From positions 558,001-622,000 of the forward strand of contig NZ_JAKRNJ010000002.1 in the NCBI RefSeq assembly GCF_022346925.1: DNA of 64,000 bases. Direction: 5' to 3'. The notes below the pieces were generated by a model that was not told where the DNA came from, did not search any database, and saw nothing but the letters and a program-made list of their open reading frames with translations. The stretch comes from Microvirga sp. ACRRW (GTDB taxonomy: Bacteria; Pseudomonadota; Alphaproteobacteria; Rhizobiales; Beijerinckiaceae). Each line of letters starts with the position of its first letter. The stretch's first letter is position 1. Below, one piece after another: positions 8,961 through 18,620 of this stretch. A program made the position numbers and the translations under genes.

Positions 8961-9932
8961 TTACGACTTCACCAGTCCGACGGAGGTCAGGATTTCCTTG
9001 GTGCGGGTCTGCTCCTCGGCCAGAGCCTTGGCGAAGGCGTCGCCGGACATGTAGGCGTTTTCCCAGCCCTTGGACTTCAGGATCTCCTGCCACTCCTTGG
9101 ACTTGGCCAGCTTGTCGACGGCTTCCGTCAGAGCCTTCTTCTGGTCGGCGGAGATGCCGGGAGGAGCCACGACCGCGCGCCAGTTGGCGATTTCGAGATC
9201 GATGCCCTGCTCCTTGATGGAGGGCACGTCGACATTCGCCGTCTTGGTGGCGGAGGTCAGGCCGATGAGGCGCAGCTTGCCGGCCTTCACCTGGCTCTCG
9301 AACTCGCCGTAACCGGAAATGCCCGCCGTCACCTTGCCGCCAAGGATGGCCGCGAGAGCCTCACCGCCGCCGGAGAAGGGGATGTAGTTGATCTTGGTCG
9401 GGTCCGCGCCGGCAGCCTTTGCGAAGAGTGCCGCGGCGATGTGGTCGACGCCGCCGGCCGAACCGCCGGCCCAGGTGACCTTGGACGGATCGGCCTTGAT
9501 GGCTGCCGCCAGGTCCTTGGCGTTCTTGATCGGGGAATCGGCGGGAACGACGATGGCCTCGTACTCGGTCGTCAGACGGGCGATGGGGGTCGTCTGGTCG
9601 AGGGTAATCGGCGACTTGTTGGTGAGCAGCGCGCCCACCATCACGTAGCCCATGACCATGAGCTGGTTGCCGTCGCCCTTGGAGTTGTTCACCAGCTGAG
9701 CGATGCCGATGGAGCCGCCCGCGCCAGGAACGTTGGTGACCTGGACGCTCTTGGCGATGCCGGCCTGGGTGAAAGCTTGCTGCATGGAACGGGCGGTCTG
9801 ATCCCAGCCGCCGCCGGGCGCCGCCGGGGCCATGATCTTCAATTCCATCTGGGCCGCAGCCGATGTCACGAAGCCTGCAACGGCAGCCGCAGCAAGGGCG
9901 CCGCGCCAAAGGCTTTTGCGAAGTTGGCTCAT
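8961..9932 (-). CDS. tctC: Tripartite tricarboxylate transporter substrate-binding protein
   Basis: The 323-residue protein has a signal peptide (about residues 1-27, ending SAAAQ). The Bug/TctC fold follows: MELKIMAPAAPGGGWDQTARSMQ with the ligand-gripping glycine-rich loop, TNVPGAGGSIGIAQL, and WAGGSAGGVDHIAAALF. It catches the carboxylate in the periplasm and hands it to TctAB. It is the first gene of the operon. The upstream 155 bp to the divergent ligase-like gene must hold the promoter. Confidence 0.93.
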   Translation of the reverse strand: MSQLRKSLWRGALAAAAVAGFVTSAAAQMELKIMAPAAPGGGWDQTARSMQQAFTQAGIAKSVQVTNVPGAGGSIGIAQLVNNSKGDGNQLMVMGYVMVGALLTNKSPITLDQTTPIARLTTEYEAIVVPADSPIKNAKDLAAAIKADPSKVTWAGGSAGGVDHIAAALFAKAAGADPTKINYIPFSGGGEALAAILGGKVTAGISGYGEFESQVKAGKLRLIGLTSATKTANVDVPSIKEQGIDLEIANWRAVVAPPGISADQKKALTEAVDKLAKSKEWQEILKSKGWENAYMSGDAFAKALAEEQTRTKEILTSVGLVKS

Positions 9933-10087
9933 TCTGTTTCCTCCATGGGACTTAACGTCACGTCAGAGCGTGGTGTCGCAGACGGTAAAGGCGCTTTTCC
10001 CAAGGGGCAAGCGCTTGAGTTCTTTATCGATGTTGAACCTTAGCGTAAGAGCCTTTGAAGGATTCTAACTCGAAGTACAGTTCCCTT

Positions 10088-11329
10088 ATGACACCCACAT
10101 TCACCGCGACGGATTCCCGGCAGCGTTTGGCCGAGGGGTTCTGGCGCGCCGCCATGGCGAGCCTGATCGTGATGCCCGTGGGCATGGCCATCGCGCATCG
10201 TTCAAGCCCGCTCTTCATAGTCCTGAGCGCCGTTCTCTGTCTGGTGGCGACAGGCCTGGAGGGCAGGGCGCAATCGTTCCGGCGGGAATATTCGGCGGCG
10301 CTGATGACGCCCTTGGGGATCGCCGTTCTCGCGTTCTTCGCCTGGTGCCTCGTGTCCATCGGTTGGAGCGAGTTCAGGGCCGTCTCTCTCCGATCTTTCG
10401 GGGAGTTCTGGCTGCCGATAGCAGCCGGTCTGGTGCTGGCGCTGACCTTGCCCCAGCGCCTGACGCCGCGGATGTTCGCTCTCCTGGCGGGAGCCTTCGC
10501 GCTCGCCGGGCTCATCATCATCGCCGAGCTGCAAACCGGCATGATCCTGCGCAAGACGTTGGGCGTGCGCGCTGATCCCTACATCTTCAACCGTCCCGTG
10601 CTGACGCTCCTCATGCTGGCTCTGCCTCTGACGGCCTGGCTGCTGAGCACGAGAAAAAATGGTGGGGCCGTTGGCTTGGCGCTGCTTCTTTTTCTCGGAG
10701 CGGTGACGATCCTGTCCGAGAGCGATGCCGCCGTGCTGGCCCTTGCGATTGTCTGCCTGACCTTTCCCATCGCATGGCTGGCCCCGCGCCTGACTTTCGT
10801 TCTGGCGGTGCTTTCGTTCCTGGCTGTCGTTTGCATTTCTCCCCTGATCGGGACGATCTCGGCGCGGTTGATGACCCCTGAGATGCACCAGATGCTCGCC
10901 ACCGGCCATTCCAAGGAGAGGGTGGAGCTCTGGCAGAGCTTTGGCAAAGTCGTCGAAAGGAAGCCCTTGTTGGGAACCGGTTTTGGCGTGAGCCCGCGCA
11001 TGCCGGAAACCGCAGTCGCGAAGAAAGTGCCGAAGCGTTACCGCCGTATGCTCAACATCGGGCATCCGCACAATGCTGTCCTGCAGATCTGGGTGGAGCT
11101 TGGAGCGGTCGGAGCCGTGCTTTTCCTCGGTATCGCTTTTCTCATCTTACGCGCCATGTGGCATCTGCCCCATCTGATCCGCAGCGCTTCGCTGGCATTG
11201 CTCGCCGGAGTCGTGCCGGTCTCGCTCGTCGGCCATGGCGCGTGGCAGGGCTGGTGGGCTGCATCGCTCGGCGCAGCCATTATATGGATGCAAGCAGCCA
11301 GTCGCTTCCAAACGGAGACCAAGCCATGA
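10088..11329 (+). CDS. O-antigen ligase family membrane protein
   Basis: The protein is about 413 residues, nearly all of it hydrophobic segments. A large hydrophilic loop towards the C-terminus carries NIGHPHNAVLQIWVELG, which matches the Wzy_C/WaaL HxxHN pattern (polysaccharide ligation or polymerisation at the periplasmic face). A TTG at 10055 would add 11 residues; neither start has a strong ribosome site. The stop overlaps the start of gor as ATGA. No other polysaccharide gene is nearby, so the sugar substrate is unknown. Confidence 0.82.
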   Translation: MTPTFTATDSRQRLAEGFWRAAMASLIVMPVGMAIAHRSSPLFIVLSAVLCLVATGLEGRAQSFRREYSAALMTPLGIAVLAFFAWCLVSIGWSEFRAVSLRSFGEFWLPIAAGLVLALTLPQRLTPRMFALLAGAFALAGLIIIAELQTGMILRKTLGVRADPYIFNRPVLTLLMLALPLTAWLLSTRKNGGAVGLALLLFLGAVTILSESDAAVLALAIVCLTFPIAWLAPRLTFVLAVLSFLAVVCISPLIGTISARLMTPEMHQMLATGHSKERVELWQSFGKVVERKPLLGTGFGVSPRMPETAVAKKVPKRYRRMLNIGHPHNAVLQIWVELGAVGAVLFLGIAFLILRAMWHLPHLIRSASLALLAGVVPVSLVGHGAWQGWWAASLGAAIIWMQAASRFQTETKP

Positions 11330-12711
11330 CCCAGTTCGATGTCGACCTCTTTGTCATCGGAGCAGGGTCGGGCGGTGTCCGTGCCGCGCGCATCGCAGCC
11401 AATTACGGTGCCAAGGTGATGATCGCCGAGGAATACCGGGTCGGCGGGACCTGCGTGATCCGGGGCTGCGTGCCGAAGAAGCTGATGGTCTATGCGAGCC
11501 GCTTCGCAGACGATTTCCACGATGCGGCAGGCTTCGGCTGGACTATCGGAGAGCCGACCTTCGACTGGGCGACCCTGATCCGCAACAAGGACAAGGAGAT
11601 CGACCGGCTCGAGGGGATCTACCGCGCCAATCTCGAAAAGGCCGGTGTCGAGATCGTCAACAGCCGGGCCGTGATCGAGGATGCGCATACGGTGCATATC
11701 CTCAACACGGGAGCCCGCATCCGCGCCCGCACTATCCTCGTGGCGGTCGGAGCCCATCCGACGATGGATCCTCCCATTCCCGGCGGGGAGCTCGGCATCA
11801 CCTCCAACGAGGTCTTTCACCTTAAAACCCTACCGAAACGCATCATTGTCGTCGGCGGCGGCTATATAGCCGTGGAATTCGCCGGTGTCTTCGCAGGCCT
11901 CGGCAGCCAAGTGACCCTGGTCCACCGGGGCGACAAGCTCCTGCGCGGCTTCGACGAAGATGTGCGCGATGCCCTGGGTGAGGCCTATGCGCAGCGCGGG
12001 ATCAATCTCGCGCTTCAAAAAACCCTGACCCGCCTCGACAAGGTGGCGGATGGCATCGCCGCCACCCTCTCGGACGGCTCGGTCGTGACCGTTGACCAGG
12101 TGCTCGTCGCCACCGGACGCCGCCCAAACACCAAAGGGCTCGGGCTGGAGAATGCGGGGATCACCGTCGATGAGGTGGGCGCTATCCCGGTCGATGCCTA
12201 TTCCCAGACCCTCATTCCCTCGATCTATGCGGTCGGCGATGTGACCAACCGGGCAAACCTCACGCCCATCGCCATCCGCGAGGGCCATGCCTTTGCCGAT
12301 ACCGTCTTCGGTGGCAGACCCACCATCGTGGATCACGACCTGATCCCGACCGCGGTCTTCTCGACCCCGGAGATCGGCGTGATCGGCTGCAGCGAGACGG
12401 CGGCCTGGAAGCGCTATGGCGACATTGATGTCTACAGAACCGCCTTCCGCCCCATGAAGGCCACCCTGTCGGGCGGCTCCGAGCGGGTTCTCATGAAGCT
12501 CATCGTCGACAAGGCCAGCGATAAGGTCGTGGGTGTCCACATCATGGGGCATGACGCGGGCGAGATGATCCAGCTCGCTGGCGTTGCCGTCACCATGGGT
12601 GCCACCAAGGCCGATTTCGACCGCACCGTTGCCGTCCATCCGACGGCCGCCGAAGAGCTGGTGACCATGCGCACGCCTCTGGTGGTGAAGAAGCCGGTCG
12701 CGGTGGGGTGA
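11326..12711 (+). CDS. gor: Glutathione-disulfide reductase
   Basis: The 461-residue flavoprotein reduces oxidised glutathione with NADPH in the cytoplasm. Motifs are the FAD fold IGAGSGG, the redox pair C43/C48 in GGTCVIRGCVPKK, the NADPH fold VVGGGYIAVEFAG, and the C-terminal HPTAAEE with the active-site histidine. It starts at 11326, inside the stop of the preceding membrane-protein gene (4-bp ATGA overlap), so it is probably translationally coupled to it. Mercuric reductase and lipoamide dehydrogenase are ruled out by the VIRGCVPKK form. Confidence 0.95.
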   Translation: MTQFDVDLFVIGAGSGGVRAARIAANYGAKVMIAEEYRVGGTCVIRGCVPKKLMVYASRFADDFHDAAGFGWTIGEPTFDWATLIRNKDKEIDRLEGIYRANLEKAGVEIVNSRAVIEDAHTVHILNTGARIRARTILVAVGAHPTMDPPIPGGELGITSNEVFHLKTLPKRIIVVGGGYIAVEFAGVFAGLGSQVTLVHRGDKLLRGFDEDVRDALGEAYAQRGINLALQKTLTRLDKVADGIAATLSDGSVVTVDQVLVATGRRPNTKGLGLENAGITVDEVGAIPVDAYSQTLIPSIYAVGDVTNRANLTPIAIREGHAFADTVFGGRPTIVDHDLIPTAVFSTPEIGVIGCSETAAWKRYGDIDVYRTAFRPMKATLSGGSERVLMKLIVDKASDKVVGVHIMGHDAGEMIQLAGVAVTMGATKADFDRTVAVHPTAAEELVTMRTPLVVKKPVAVG

Positions 12712-12722
12712 TACTAAGTTTC

Positions 12723-12760
12723 AAAAAGGTCGCGGCCTTTCGGCACTCGCCTTTTTGTTT
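12723..12760 (+). terminator. Weak terminator-like hairpin after gor
   Basis: AAAAAGG / CCTTTTT stem with a 20-nt GC-rich interior, followed by GTTT. The stem is AT-rich, so efficiency is doubtful. Confidence 0.4.
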
Positions 12761-12836
12761 ATGTCGTGTATAGGTGCCCTTTCGTGCCGCTTGTTGCGGT
12801 GCACGAGAGGATGCCAACGACACGGGAGTAAGTGTC

Positions 12837-14222
12837 ATGACTGAGCGGTGGACGCCAAATAGCTGGAGAAACAAGCCAATCCAGCAGGTTCCGGCTTTTC
12901 CGGACCAAGAGGCGCTTGAAAGCGTAGAGCAGCAGCTCGCAGGCTTTCCTCCGCTCGTTTTTGCAGGCGAGGCTCGCAAGCTGAAGCGCGATCTGGCGAA
13001 AGTGGCCAAGGGGGAGGCTTTCCTGCTCCAGGGCGGCGACTGCGCCGAGAGCTTCGCCGAGCATTCCGCCGACAACATCCGCGATTTTTTCCGCCTGTTC
13101 CTGCAGATGGCCGTGGTGCTCACCTATGCGGGCGGCTCGCCCGTGGTGAAGATCGGCCGCGTGGCCGGCCAGTTCGCCAAGCCGCGCTCCTCCGGGACCG
13201 AGATCATCGACGGCGTGGAGCTTCCGAGCTATCGCGGCGACATCATCAGCGACATCGCCTTCACGCCTGAAGCGCGCATGCCCGATCCGCGCCGCCAGCT
13301 CATGGCCTATCGCCAGTCTGCCGCGACGCTCAACCTGATCCGCGCCTTCGCCACCGGCGGCTACGCGAACCTCGAGAACGCGCATCGCTGGATGCTTGGT
13401 TTCGTGAAGGATTCGCCGCAATCCTCGCGCTACAGCGAGCTTGCCGAGCGCATCACCGAGAGCCTCAACTTCATGCGGGCCATCGGTGTCGATCCCGAGA
13501 CCCATCCCGAGATGCGCTCGACGGATTTCTACACGAGCCACGAAGCCCTGCTGCTCGGCTACGAGGAGGCCCTGACCCGCGTGGATTCCACCACCGGTGA
13601 CTGGTACGCCACCTCCGGCCACATGGTCTGGATCGGCGACCGTACCCGCCAGCTCGACCATGCCCATGTGGAATACATGCGCGGCATCAAGAACCCGATC
13701 GGCCTCAAGTGCGGACCGTCGCTCACGGCGGACGGCCTGCTGAAGCTCATCGACGCGCTCAACCCCGAGGACGAGGCAGGCCGTCTCACCCTGATCTGCC
13801 GCTTCGGCGCGGACAAGGTGGCCGATCACCTGCCCGCCCTGATCCGCGCGGTGCAGAAGGAAGGCCGCACGGTAGTGTGGTCCTGCGATCCGATGCACGG
13901 CAACACAATCAAGGCTGCCTCCGGCTACAAGACCCGCCCCTTCGAGCGCGTCATGGGCGAGGTGCGCGACTTCTTCGCCATTCATCAGGCGGAAGGCACC
14001 CATGCGGGTGGTATCCACCTGGAGATGACCGGCAAGAACGTGACGGAATGCACCGGCGGCGCCCGCGCGCTCACCGATGCGGACCTCTCGGACCGCTACC
14101 ACACCTATTGCGACCCGCGCCTCAACGCCGAGCAGGCGCTGGAAATCGCGTTCCTGACCTCGGAGCTGATCAAGCGCGAGCGTCAATCAAGGGAACGGCC
14201 CGCCGCTCTGGCGGCTGAATAA
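12837..14222 (+). CDS. aroG: Class II 3-deoxy-7-phosphoheptulonate synthase (DAHP synthase)
   Basis: The 461-residue enzyme condenses phosphoenolpyruvate with erythrose-4-phosphate, the first step of aromatic amino-acid synthesis. It is of the plant/mycobacterial class II type: '[11 protein letters not shown]' near residue 65 supplies the metal cysteine. '[14 protein letters not shown]', '[14 protein letters not shown]' and '[14 protein letters not shown]' follow. The start is 12837. The roughly 60 bp before it form an imperfect hairpin (TCGTGCCGC / GCGG-GCACGA, about 12782-12808). A six-codon open frame at 12811 has no aromatic codons, so it is not an obvious attenuator. The symbol follows common use for the class II enzyme. 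Confidence 0.93.
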   Translation: MTERWTPNSWRNKPIQQVPAFPDQEALESVEQQLAGFPPLVFAGEARKLKRDLAKVAKGEAFLLQGGDCAESFAEHSADNIRDFFRLFLQMAVVLTYAGGSPVVKIGRVAGQFAKPRSSGTEIIDGVELPSYRGDIISDIAFTPEARMPDPRRQLMAYRQSAATLNLIRAFATGGYANLENAHRWMLGFVKDSPQSSRYSELAERITESLNFMRAIGVDPETHPEMRSTDFYTSHEALLLGYEEALTRVDSTTGDWYATSGHMVWIGDRTRQLDHAHVEYMRGIKNPIGLKCGPSLTADGLLKLIDALNPEDEAGRLTLICRFGADKVADHLPALIRAVQKEGRTVVWSCDPMHGNTIKAASGYKTRPFERVMGEVRDFFAIHQAEGTHAGGIHLEMTGKNVTECTGGARALTDADLSDRYHTYCDPRLNAEQALEIAFLTSELIKRERQSRERPAALAAE

Positions 14223-14231
14223 GAAAACAGA

Positions 14232-14258
14232 AAAAGGGCGCCTCGGGCGCCCTTTTTG
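14232..14258 (+). terminator. Rho-independent terminator after DAHP synthase gene
   Basis: AAAAAGGGCGCC / GGCGCCCTTTTT with a short TCG-type loop. It ends in a T-run on plus and an A-run on the other side, so it can also serve the small gene on the minus strand. Confidence 0.9.
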
Positions 14259-14280
14259 CTTTCAGGGTGGTGAGATAGTC

Positions 14281-14364
14281 TTAGCTCAGCCAGCCCATGA
14301 AGAAGAGAATAAGGATAATCGGCAGGGGAATGCCGATGAGCCAAAGCAAACCACCTTTCAGCAT
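14281..14364 (-). CDS. 27-residue single-span membrane protein
   Basis: An ATG at 14364 with GGAGA about 8 bp upstream opens a 28-codon frame ending TAA. The protein starts MLKGGLLWLIGIPLP and ends MGWLS. It has one hydrophobic helix with a central proline and a positive N-terminal residue. It lies between the DAHP synthase terminator and the nadE promoter region. I cannot name a family. The ribosome site and a clean membrane helix make it more than a chance frame. Confidence 0.6.
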   Translation of the reverse strand: MLKGGLLWLIGIPLPIILILFFMGWLS

Positions 14365-14546
14365 CGTCGTCTCCATTGTTCAAAACGTGTGAGAACAACG
14401 AACTGAGCTGTAATGGGTTCCGCACATCGTAAGCCATCATGACGATGGCTGTGGATCGGAGCAAACGCTCAAGCGTTGAAGTGCCGTGGGATAGCTCCCG
14501 CTTCGCATTGCTGCGCGCCCGGCAGCGCGCTAATTCTGCAGGTGCC

Positions 14547-16280
14547 ATGGCTCAGAACATTCTCAAGATCGCTCTCGCGCAGCTCAACCCCATCGTCGGC
14601 GATGTAGCCGGCAACGAGCAGAAGGCTCGCGATGCCCGTGCCGAGGCGGCTCGCATGGGCGCCGACCTCGTCATGTTCCCGGAGCAGTTTCTCGCGGCCT
14701 ATCCCGCTGAGGACCTCGTGCTCAAGCCCGCTTTCCAGGATGTGTGCCGCGCGGCGCTGGAGCGTCTTGCGCGCGAAACGGCGGATGGCGGACCCGGCAT
14801 GCTCATCGGCTTGCCGTGGCGCGAGGGCGACGAGCTCTACAACGCCTATGCGCTCCTCGATAAAGGCACGATCACCGTGCGCTACAAGGTGGACCTGCCG
14901 AACTACGACGTGTTCGACGAGAAGCGCAATTTCGATGCCGGTCCGCTGCCGGGCCCGGTGAATTTCCGTGGTATTCGCATCGGCATTCCGATCTGTGAGG
15001 ACATCTGGACCGGCGACGTGGTCGAGTGCCTCGCCGAGACGGGCGCCGAGATTTTGCTCGTGCCGAACGGCTCGCCCTATCATCGCGGCAAGACGGACGA
15101 GCGCTTCAGCATCGCCACCGCCCGCGTGACCGAGAGCGGGCTGCCGCTCGTTTATATCAATCTGGTCGGCGGCCAGGACGAGCTGGTTTTCGATGGCGCG
15201 TCCTTCATCCTCAACGCCGATTGCTCGCTCGCAGGCCAGCTTCCGGCTTTCGAGGAAGCCATCGTCCTCACCATTTGGGAGAAGGGCGAGGGGGGCTGGG
15301 TCTGCCGCGAGGCTCCCATGAATACGGTCGAAGAGGGCGGTGAAGCGGATTACGCCGCCTGCGTGCTCGGCCTTCGCGATTACGTGGAGAAGAACCGCTT
15401 CCCCGGCGTGGTGCTCGGCCTTTCCGGCGGCATCGATTCCGCCATCTGCACGGCGATGGCCGTGGATGCGCTGGGCGCTGGCCGCGTGCATTGCGTGATG
15501 CTGCCTTACCGCTATACCTCGGGCGAGTCGCTGAAGGATGCGGAGGATTGCGCCCGCGCGCTCGGCGTGCGCTACGACATCCTGCCCATCGCGGAGCCCG
15601 TGGAAGGCTTCGAGGCGGCGCTTCAGCCGATCTTCCAGGGCAGGGAGCGCGACATCACGGAGGAGAACCTCCAGAGCCGCGCGCGTGGCACCATCCTCAT
15701 GGCGATCTCGAACAAGTTCGGCGGCATGGTGGTGACGACGGGTAACAAGTCCGAAATGTCGGTGGGCTACGCCACGATCTATGGCGACATGAACGGCGGC
15801 TTCAATCCGATCAAGGATCTCTACAAGATGGAGGTCTTTTCCCTATCCGCGCTCCGCAACCGGTGGAAGCCGAAGGGCGCTCTGGGGCCGGACGGCATCG
15901 TGATCCCCGAGAACATCCTCACCAAGGCTCCCAGCGCCGAGCTGCGCGAGAACCAGAAGGATCAGGATTCCCTGCCGCCTTACGAGGATCTCGACGAAAT
16001 CCTGCGCGGCCTCGTGGAGCAGGAGCTTCGCGTCTCCGAGATCGTCGCCAAGGGCTATGACCTTGAGGTCGTGAAGAAGGTGGAGCGCCTTCTCTACCTC
16101 GCCGAGTACAAGCGCCGGCAATCGGCGCCCGGCGTGAAGGTCACGCGCAAGAATTTCGGCCGCGACCGTCGCTACCCCATCGTGAACCGCTTCCGCGACC
16201 AGGGCCTTGTCGCCCACCAGAAGGACGAGGCCCTGGAGCGCGCCACCGGCAAGCCGCGGGTCGGCTCGCTGGATGTCTAA
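14547..16280 (+). CDS. nadE: Glutamine-dependent NAD+ synthetase
   Basis: The 577-residue two-domain enzyme makes NAD+ from deamido-NAD+, ATP and glutamine. The N-terminal nitrilase-type glutaminase has its triad at E46, K114 and C150 (MFPEQF, RYKVDLPNYD, PICEDIW). The C-terminal synthetase has the ATP loop SGGIDSA from residue 293 and GNKSEMSVGYATIYGD. An upstream in-frame ATG at 14439 would add 36 residues unlike the family, so I use MAQNILKIALAQLNP at 14547. It is a single gene with a REP-like repeat pair just downstream. Confidence 0.95.
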   Translation: MAQNILKIALAQLNPIVGDVAGNEQKARDARAEAARMGADLVMFPEQFLAAYPAEDLVLKPAFQDVCRAALERLARETADGGPGMLIGLPWREGDELYNAYALLDKGTITVRYKVDLPNYDVFDEKRNFDAGPLPGPVNFRGIRIGIPICEDIWTGDVVECLAETGAEILLVPNGSPYHRGKTDERFSIATARVTESGLPLVYINLVGGQDELVFDGASFILNADCSLAGQLPAFEEAIVLTIWEKGEGGWVCREAPMNTVEEGGEADYAACVLGLRDYVEKNRFPGVVLGLSGGIDSAICTAMAVDALGAGRVHCVMLPYRYTSGESLKDAEDCARALGVRYDILPIAEPVEGFEAALQPIFQGRERDITEENLQSRARGTILMAISNKFGGMVVTTGNKSEMSVGYATIYGDMNGGFNPIKDLYKMEVFSLSALRNRWKPKGALGPDGIVIPENILTKAPSAELRENQKDQDSLPPYEDLDEILRGLVEQELRVSEIVAKGYDLEVVKKVERLLYLAEYKRRQSAPGVKVTRKNFGRDRRYPIVNRFRDQGLVAHQKDEALERATGKPRVGSLDV

Positions 16281-16286
16281 TGCCGA

Positions 16287-16386
16287 GTGTCATCCCCGGC
16301 GGCCGAAGGCCGGGAAGGGGATCCACGATCAAGCGCTGCGCTATGGATTCCCTTCCCCTCCGCTACGCTCCGGCCGGGAATGACAC
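16287..16386. repeat. Paired REP-like inverted repeat
   Basis: GTGTCAT (16287-16293) and ATGACAC (16380-16386) bound a 100-bp region. Each arm carries CCCGGC..GG and GGGAAGG(G)(A)ATCCA reading inward, so the two halves are imperfect copies in opposite orientation. It lies in the 171-bp gap between nadE and gltX. It looks like a dispersed intergenic palindromic element, and a genome copy count would settle that. Confidence 0.65.
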
Positions 16387-16451
16387 AAGACTGCAAATAG
16401 AAGCCGTGGCCTCTTGCGCCGCCCGGCTCCCTTCGTCATAGGGTTGGCCCC

Positions 16452-17792
16452 ATGTCCAAGCCCATCGTACGCTTCGCCCCGTCTCCGACTGGGCACATCC
16501 ATATCGGCAACACCCGCGTGGCCCTGCTCAACGCGCTCTTCGCGCGCCGGGAGGGAGGCACCTTCATCCTGCGCTTCGACGATACCGATCTCGCGCGCTC
16601 GAAGCAGGAATACGCGGATTCCATCGAGACCGATCTCAAGTGGCTCGGCATTCCGCCGGATGTGACCGTGCGCCAGTCCGAGCGGTTCGCGTTCTATGAT
16701 GCCGCTGCCGAGCGGCTGAAGGCCATGGGCCGCCTCTATGCCTGCTACGAGACTCCGGAGGAGTTGGAGTTTCGCCGCAAGCGCCAGCTCGCGCGCGGCC
16801 TGCCGCCGATCTACGACCGCGCCGCGCTGAAGCTCACGGACGAGGAGCGCGCGACGCTTGAGAGCGAAGGGCGTAAGCCCCATTGGCGCTTCCGCCTCGA
16901 CCATACCAACGTGGCGTGGAAGGATCTCGTGCGCGGCGATTGCCATGTGGATTGCGGCTCGCTGTCCGATCCCGTGCTGGTGCGCGAGGACGGGACCTAT
17001 CTCTACACGCTGCCCTCGGTGGTGGACGACATCGACCTCAAGATCACCCATGTGATCCGCGGCGAGGACCACGTCACCAACACGGCGGTGCAGATCCAGA
17101 TCTTCGAGGCGCTCGGCGCGTCGATTCCCACCTTCGCCCATCACAGCCTGCTCATCACCGCGAGCGGCGAGGGGCTTTCCAAGCGCCTTGGCCATCTTTC
17201 CGTGAAGGGCCTGCGCGATGCGGGTCTTGAGCCGCAGTCGGTGGCTTCGCTCGCGGTGCTCGTGGGCTCGGCTGAGGCGGTTCGCCCCATCGCCGATCTG
17301 AACGAGCTCGCCAAGCTCATCGACTTCTCCCACATCTCGCGCGCGCCCGCGAAATTCGACGAGAGCGAGCTGGAGCATCTCAACGCGCGCCTCATTCATG
17401 AGATGCCTTATGAGAATGTGCGTGAGCGCCTCATCAAGCTCGATGCGGATCTGGGTGAAGTGTTCTGGAATGCTGTACGCGGCAACCTGACGAAGGTGCA
17501 GGATGTGGCGGAATGGGCGCAGGTCGTGCTCGGCCCGGTGACGCCAGCAATTGAGGATCGTGCCTTCATCGATGCGGCCACCGAAGTGCTGCCGGAAGGG
17601 CCGTGGGACGTCACGACCTGGAAGACCTGGACCGAAGCGGTGAAGACGAAAACCGGCGTGAAGGGCAAGGCTTTGTTCATGCCGCTGCGACTTGCGTTGA
17701 CCGGCCTCGATCATGGCCCTGAGTTGGGCAACCTGCTGCCGCTGATTGGTGTTGAGCGTGCTAAGGCGCGCTTGGCAGGGCAGGCGGCTTAA
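16452..17792 (+). CDS. gltX: Glutamyl-tRNA synthetase
   Basis: The 446-residue class I synthetase has the HIGH-type motif at residues 10-19 ([10 protein letters not shown]) and the KMSKS equivalent SKRLG from residue 243. Between them lie [13 protein letters not shown] and [22 protein letters not shown]. Alphaproteobacteria usually carry two gltX genes, one of which can charge tRNA-Gln; which copy this is cannot be told here. The start ATG 16452 follows the repeat pair. A perfect terminator lies 20 bp past the stop. Confidence 0.95.
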   Translation: MSKPIVRFAPSPTGHIHIGNTRVALLNALFARREGGTFILRFDDTDLARSKQEYADSIETDLKWLGIPPDVTVRQSERFAFYDAAAERLKAMGRLYACYETPEELEFRRKRQLARGLPPIYDRAALKLTDEERATLESEGRKPHWRFRLDHTNVAWKDLVRGDCHVDCGSLSDPVLVREDGTYLYTLPSVVDDIDLKITHVIRGEDHVTNTAVQIQIFEALGASIPTFAHHSLLITASGEGLSKRLGHLSVKGLRDAGLEPQSVASLAVLVGSAEAVRPIADLNELAKLIDFSHISRAPAKFDESELEHLNARLIHEMPYENVRERLIKLDADLGEVFWNAVRGNLTKVQDVAEWAQVVLGPVTPAIEDRAFIDAATEVLPEGPWDVTTWKTWTEAVKTKTGVKGKALFMPLRLALTGLDHGPELGNLLPLIGVERAKARLAGQAA

Positions 17793-17812
17793 GCCTTACA
17801 AACAGAAGTCCC

Positions 17813-17843
17813 GAACACCCTCCTCATCACGAGGAGGGTGTTC
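17813..17843. terminator. Bidirectional terminator, perfect 13-bp stem
   Basis: GAACACCCTCCTC / GAGGAGGGTGTTC with a 5-nt loop ATCAC, between the convergent gltX and ABC permease genes. The T-run is short (GTGTTTA). Confidence 0.8.
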
Positions 17844-17858
17844 GTGTTTAAAGACCTG

Positions 17859-18620
17859 TCAGTTCTTGATCTTGTAGCCCGTCCGGAAGATCCACCAGAT
17901 CGCTGTGAGGCAGATCAGCATGAACAGGAACGTCATGCCGAGGCTGACCCCCACATCGACGTCCGAGACGCCGTAGAAGCTCCAGCGGAAGCCGCTCACC
18001 AGATAGACCACCGGGTTGAACAGGGCGACCTTCTGCCAGAAGGGCGGCAGCATGTTGATGGAATAGAAGCTGCCGCCGAGAAAGGTCAGCGGCGTCACGA
18101 TCATCAGCGGGATCACCTGCAGCTTCTGGAAGCTGTCCGCCCATACGCCGATGATGAAGCCGAAGAGGCTGAAGGTGATGGCTGTGAGCAGCAGGAAGGC
18201 CACCATCCAGAACGGATGCTGGATGGAGAAATCCACGAAGAAGCGCGCCGTGACGAGAATGATAGTGCCGATGATCACCGATTTCGTGGCGGCGGCACCC
18301 ACATAGCCGATCACCGTTTCGATGGCCGAGATCGGAGCGGAGAGAAGCTCATAGATCGTACCGCTGAACTTCGGCATGTAGATACCGAAGGATGCATTGG
18401 ACGTGCTCTCGGTGAGAAGCGAGAGCATGATGAGGCCCGGCACGATGAAGGCGCCGTAGCTCACGCCCTCGATGCTGGCCATGTGTGAACCGATGGCCGA
18501 GCCGAAGACGATGAAGTAGAGCGAGGTGGAGAGAACCGGCGAAGCGATGCTTTCCATCAGCGTGCGCCAGGTGCGAGCCATCTCGAAGAGATAGATGGCT
18601 TTGATGCCGTAGATGTTCAC
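17859..18620 (-). CDS. ABC-2 type exporter permease
   Basis: The 253-residue protein has six hydrophobic segments and ABC-2 membrane features ([82 protein letters not shown] is the typical end). I use the GTG at 18620, which overlaps the stop of the ATPase gene as GTGA. The much longer open frame beyond it is only the other frame of the ATPase gene. With the ATPase it would export a drug, lipid or polysaccharide; the substrate is unknown. It resembles the NodJ/YadH class. Confidence 0.9.
   Translation of the reverse strand: MNIYGIKAIYLFEMARTWRTLMESIASPVLSTSLYFIVFGSAIGSHMASIEGVSYGAFIVPGLIMLSLLTESTSNASFGIYMPKFSGTIYELLSAPISAIETVIGYVGAAATKSVIIGTIILVTARFFVDFSIQHPFWMVAFLLLTAITFSLFGFIIGVWADSFQKLQVIPLMIVTPLTFLGGSFYSINMLPPFWQKVALFNPVVYLVSGFRWSFYGVSDVDVGVSLGMTFLFMLICLTAIWWIFRTGYKIKN

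Noticed and set aside
12811..12831. Six-codon leader peptide before the DAHP synthase gene
   Set aside because: It has no Phe, Tyr or Trp codons and no anti-terminator arrangement, so attenuation is not supported.
12759..14186. Minus-strand open frame of 475 codons opposite the DAHP synthase gene
   Set aside because: Shadow frame; the plus-strand product has all family motifs.
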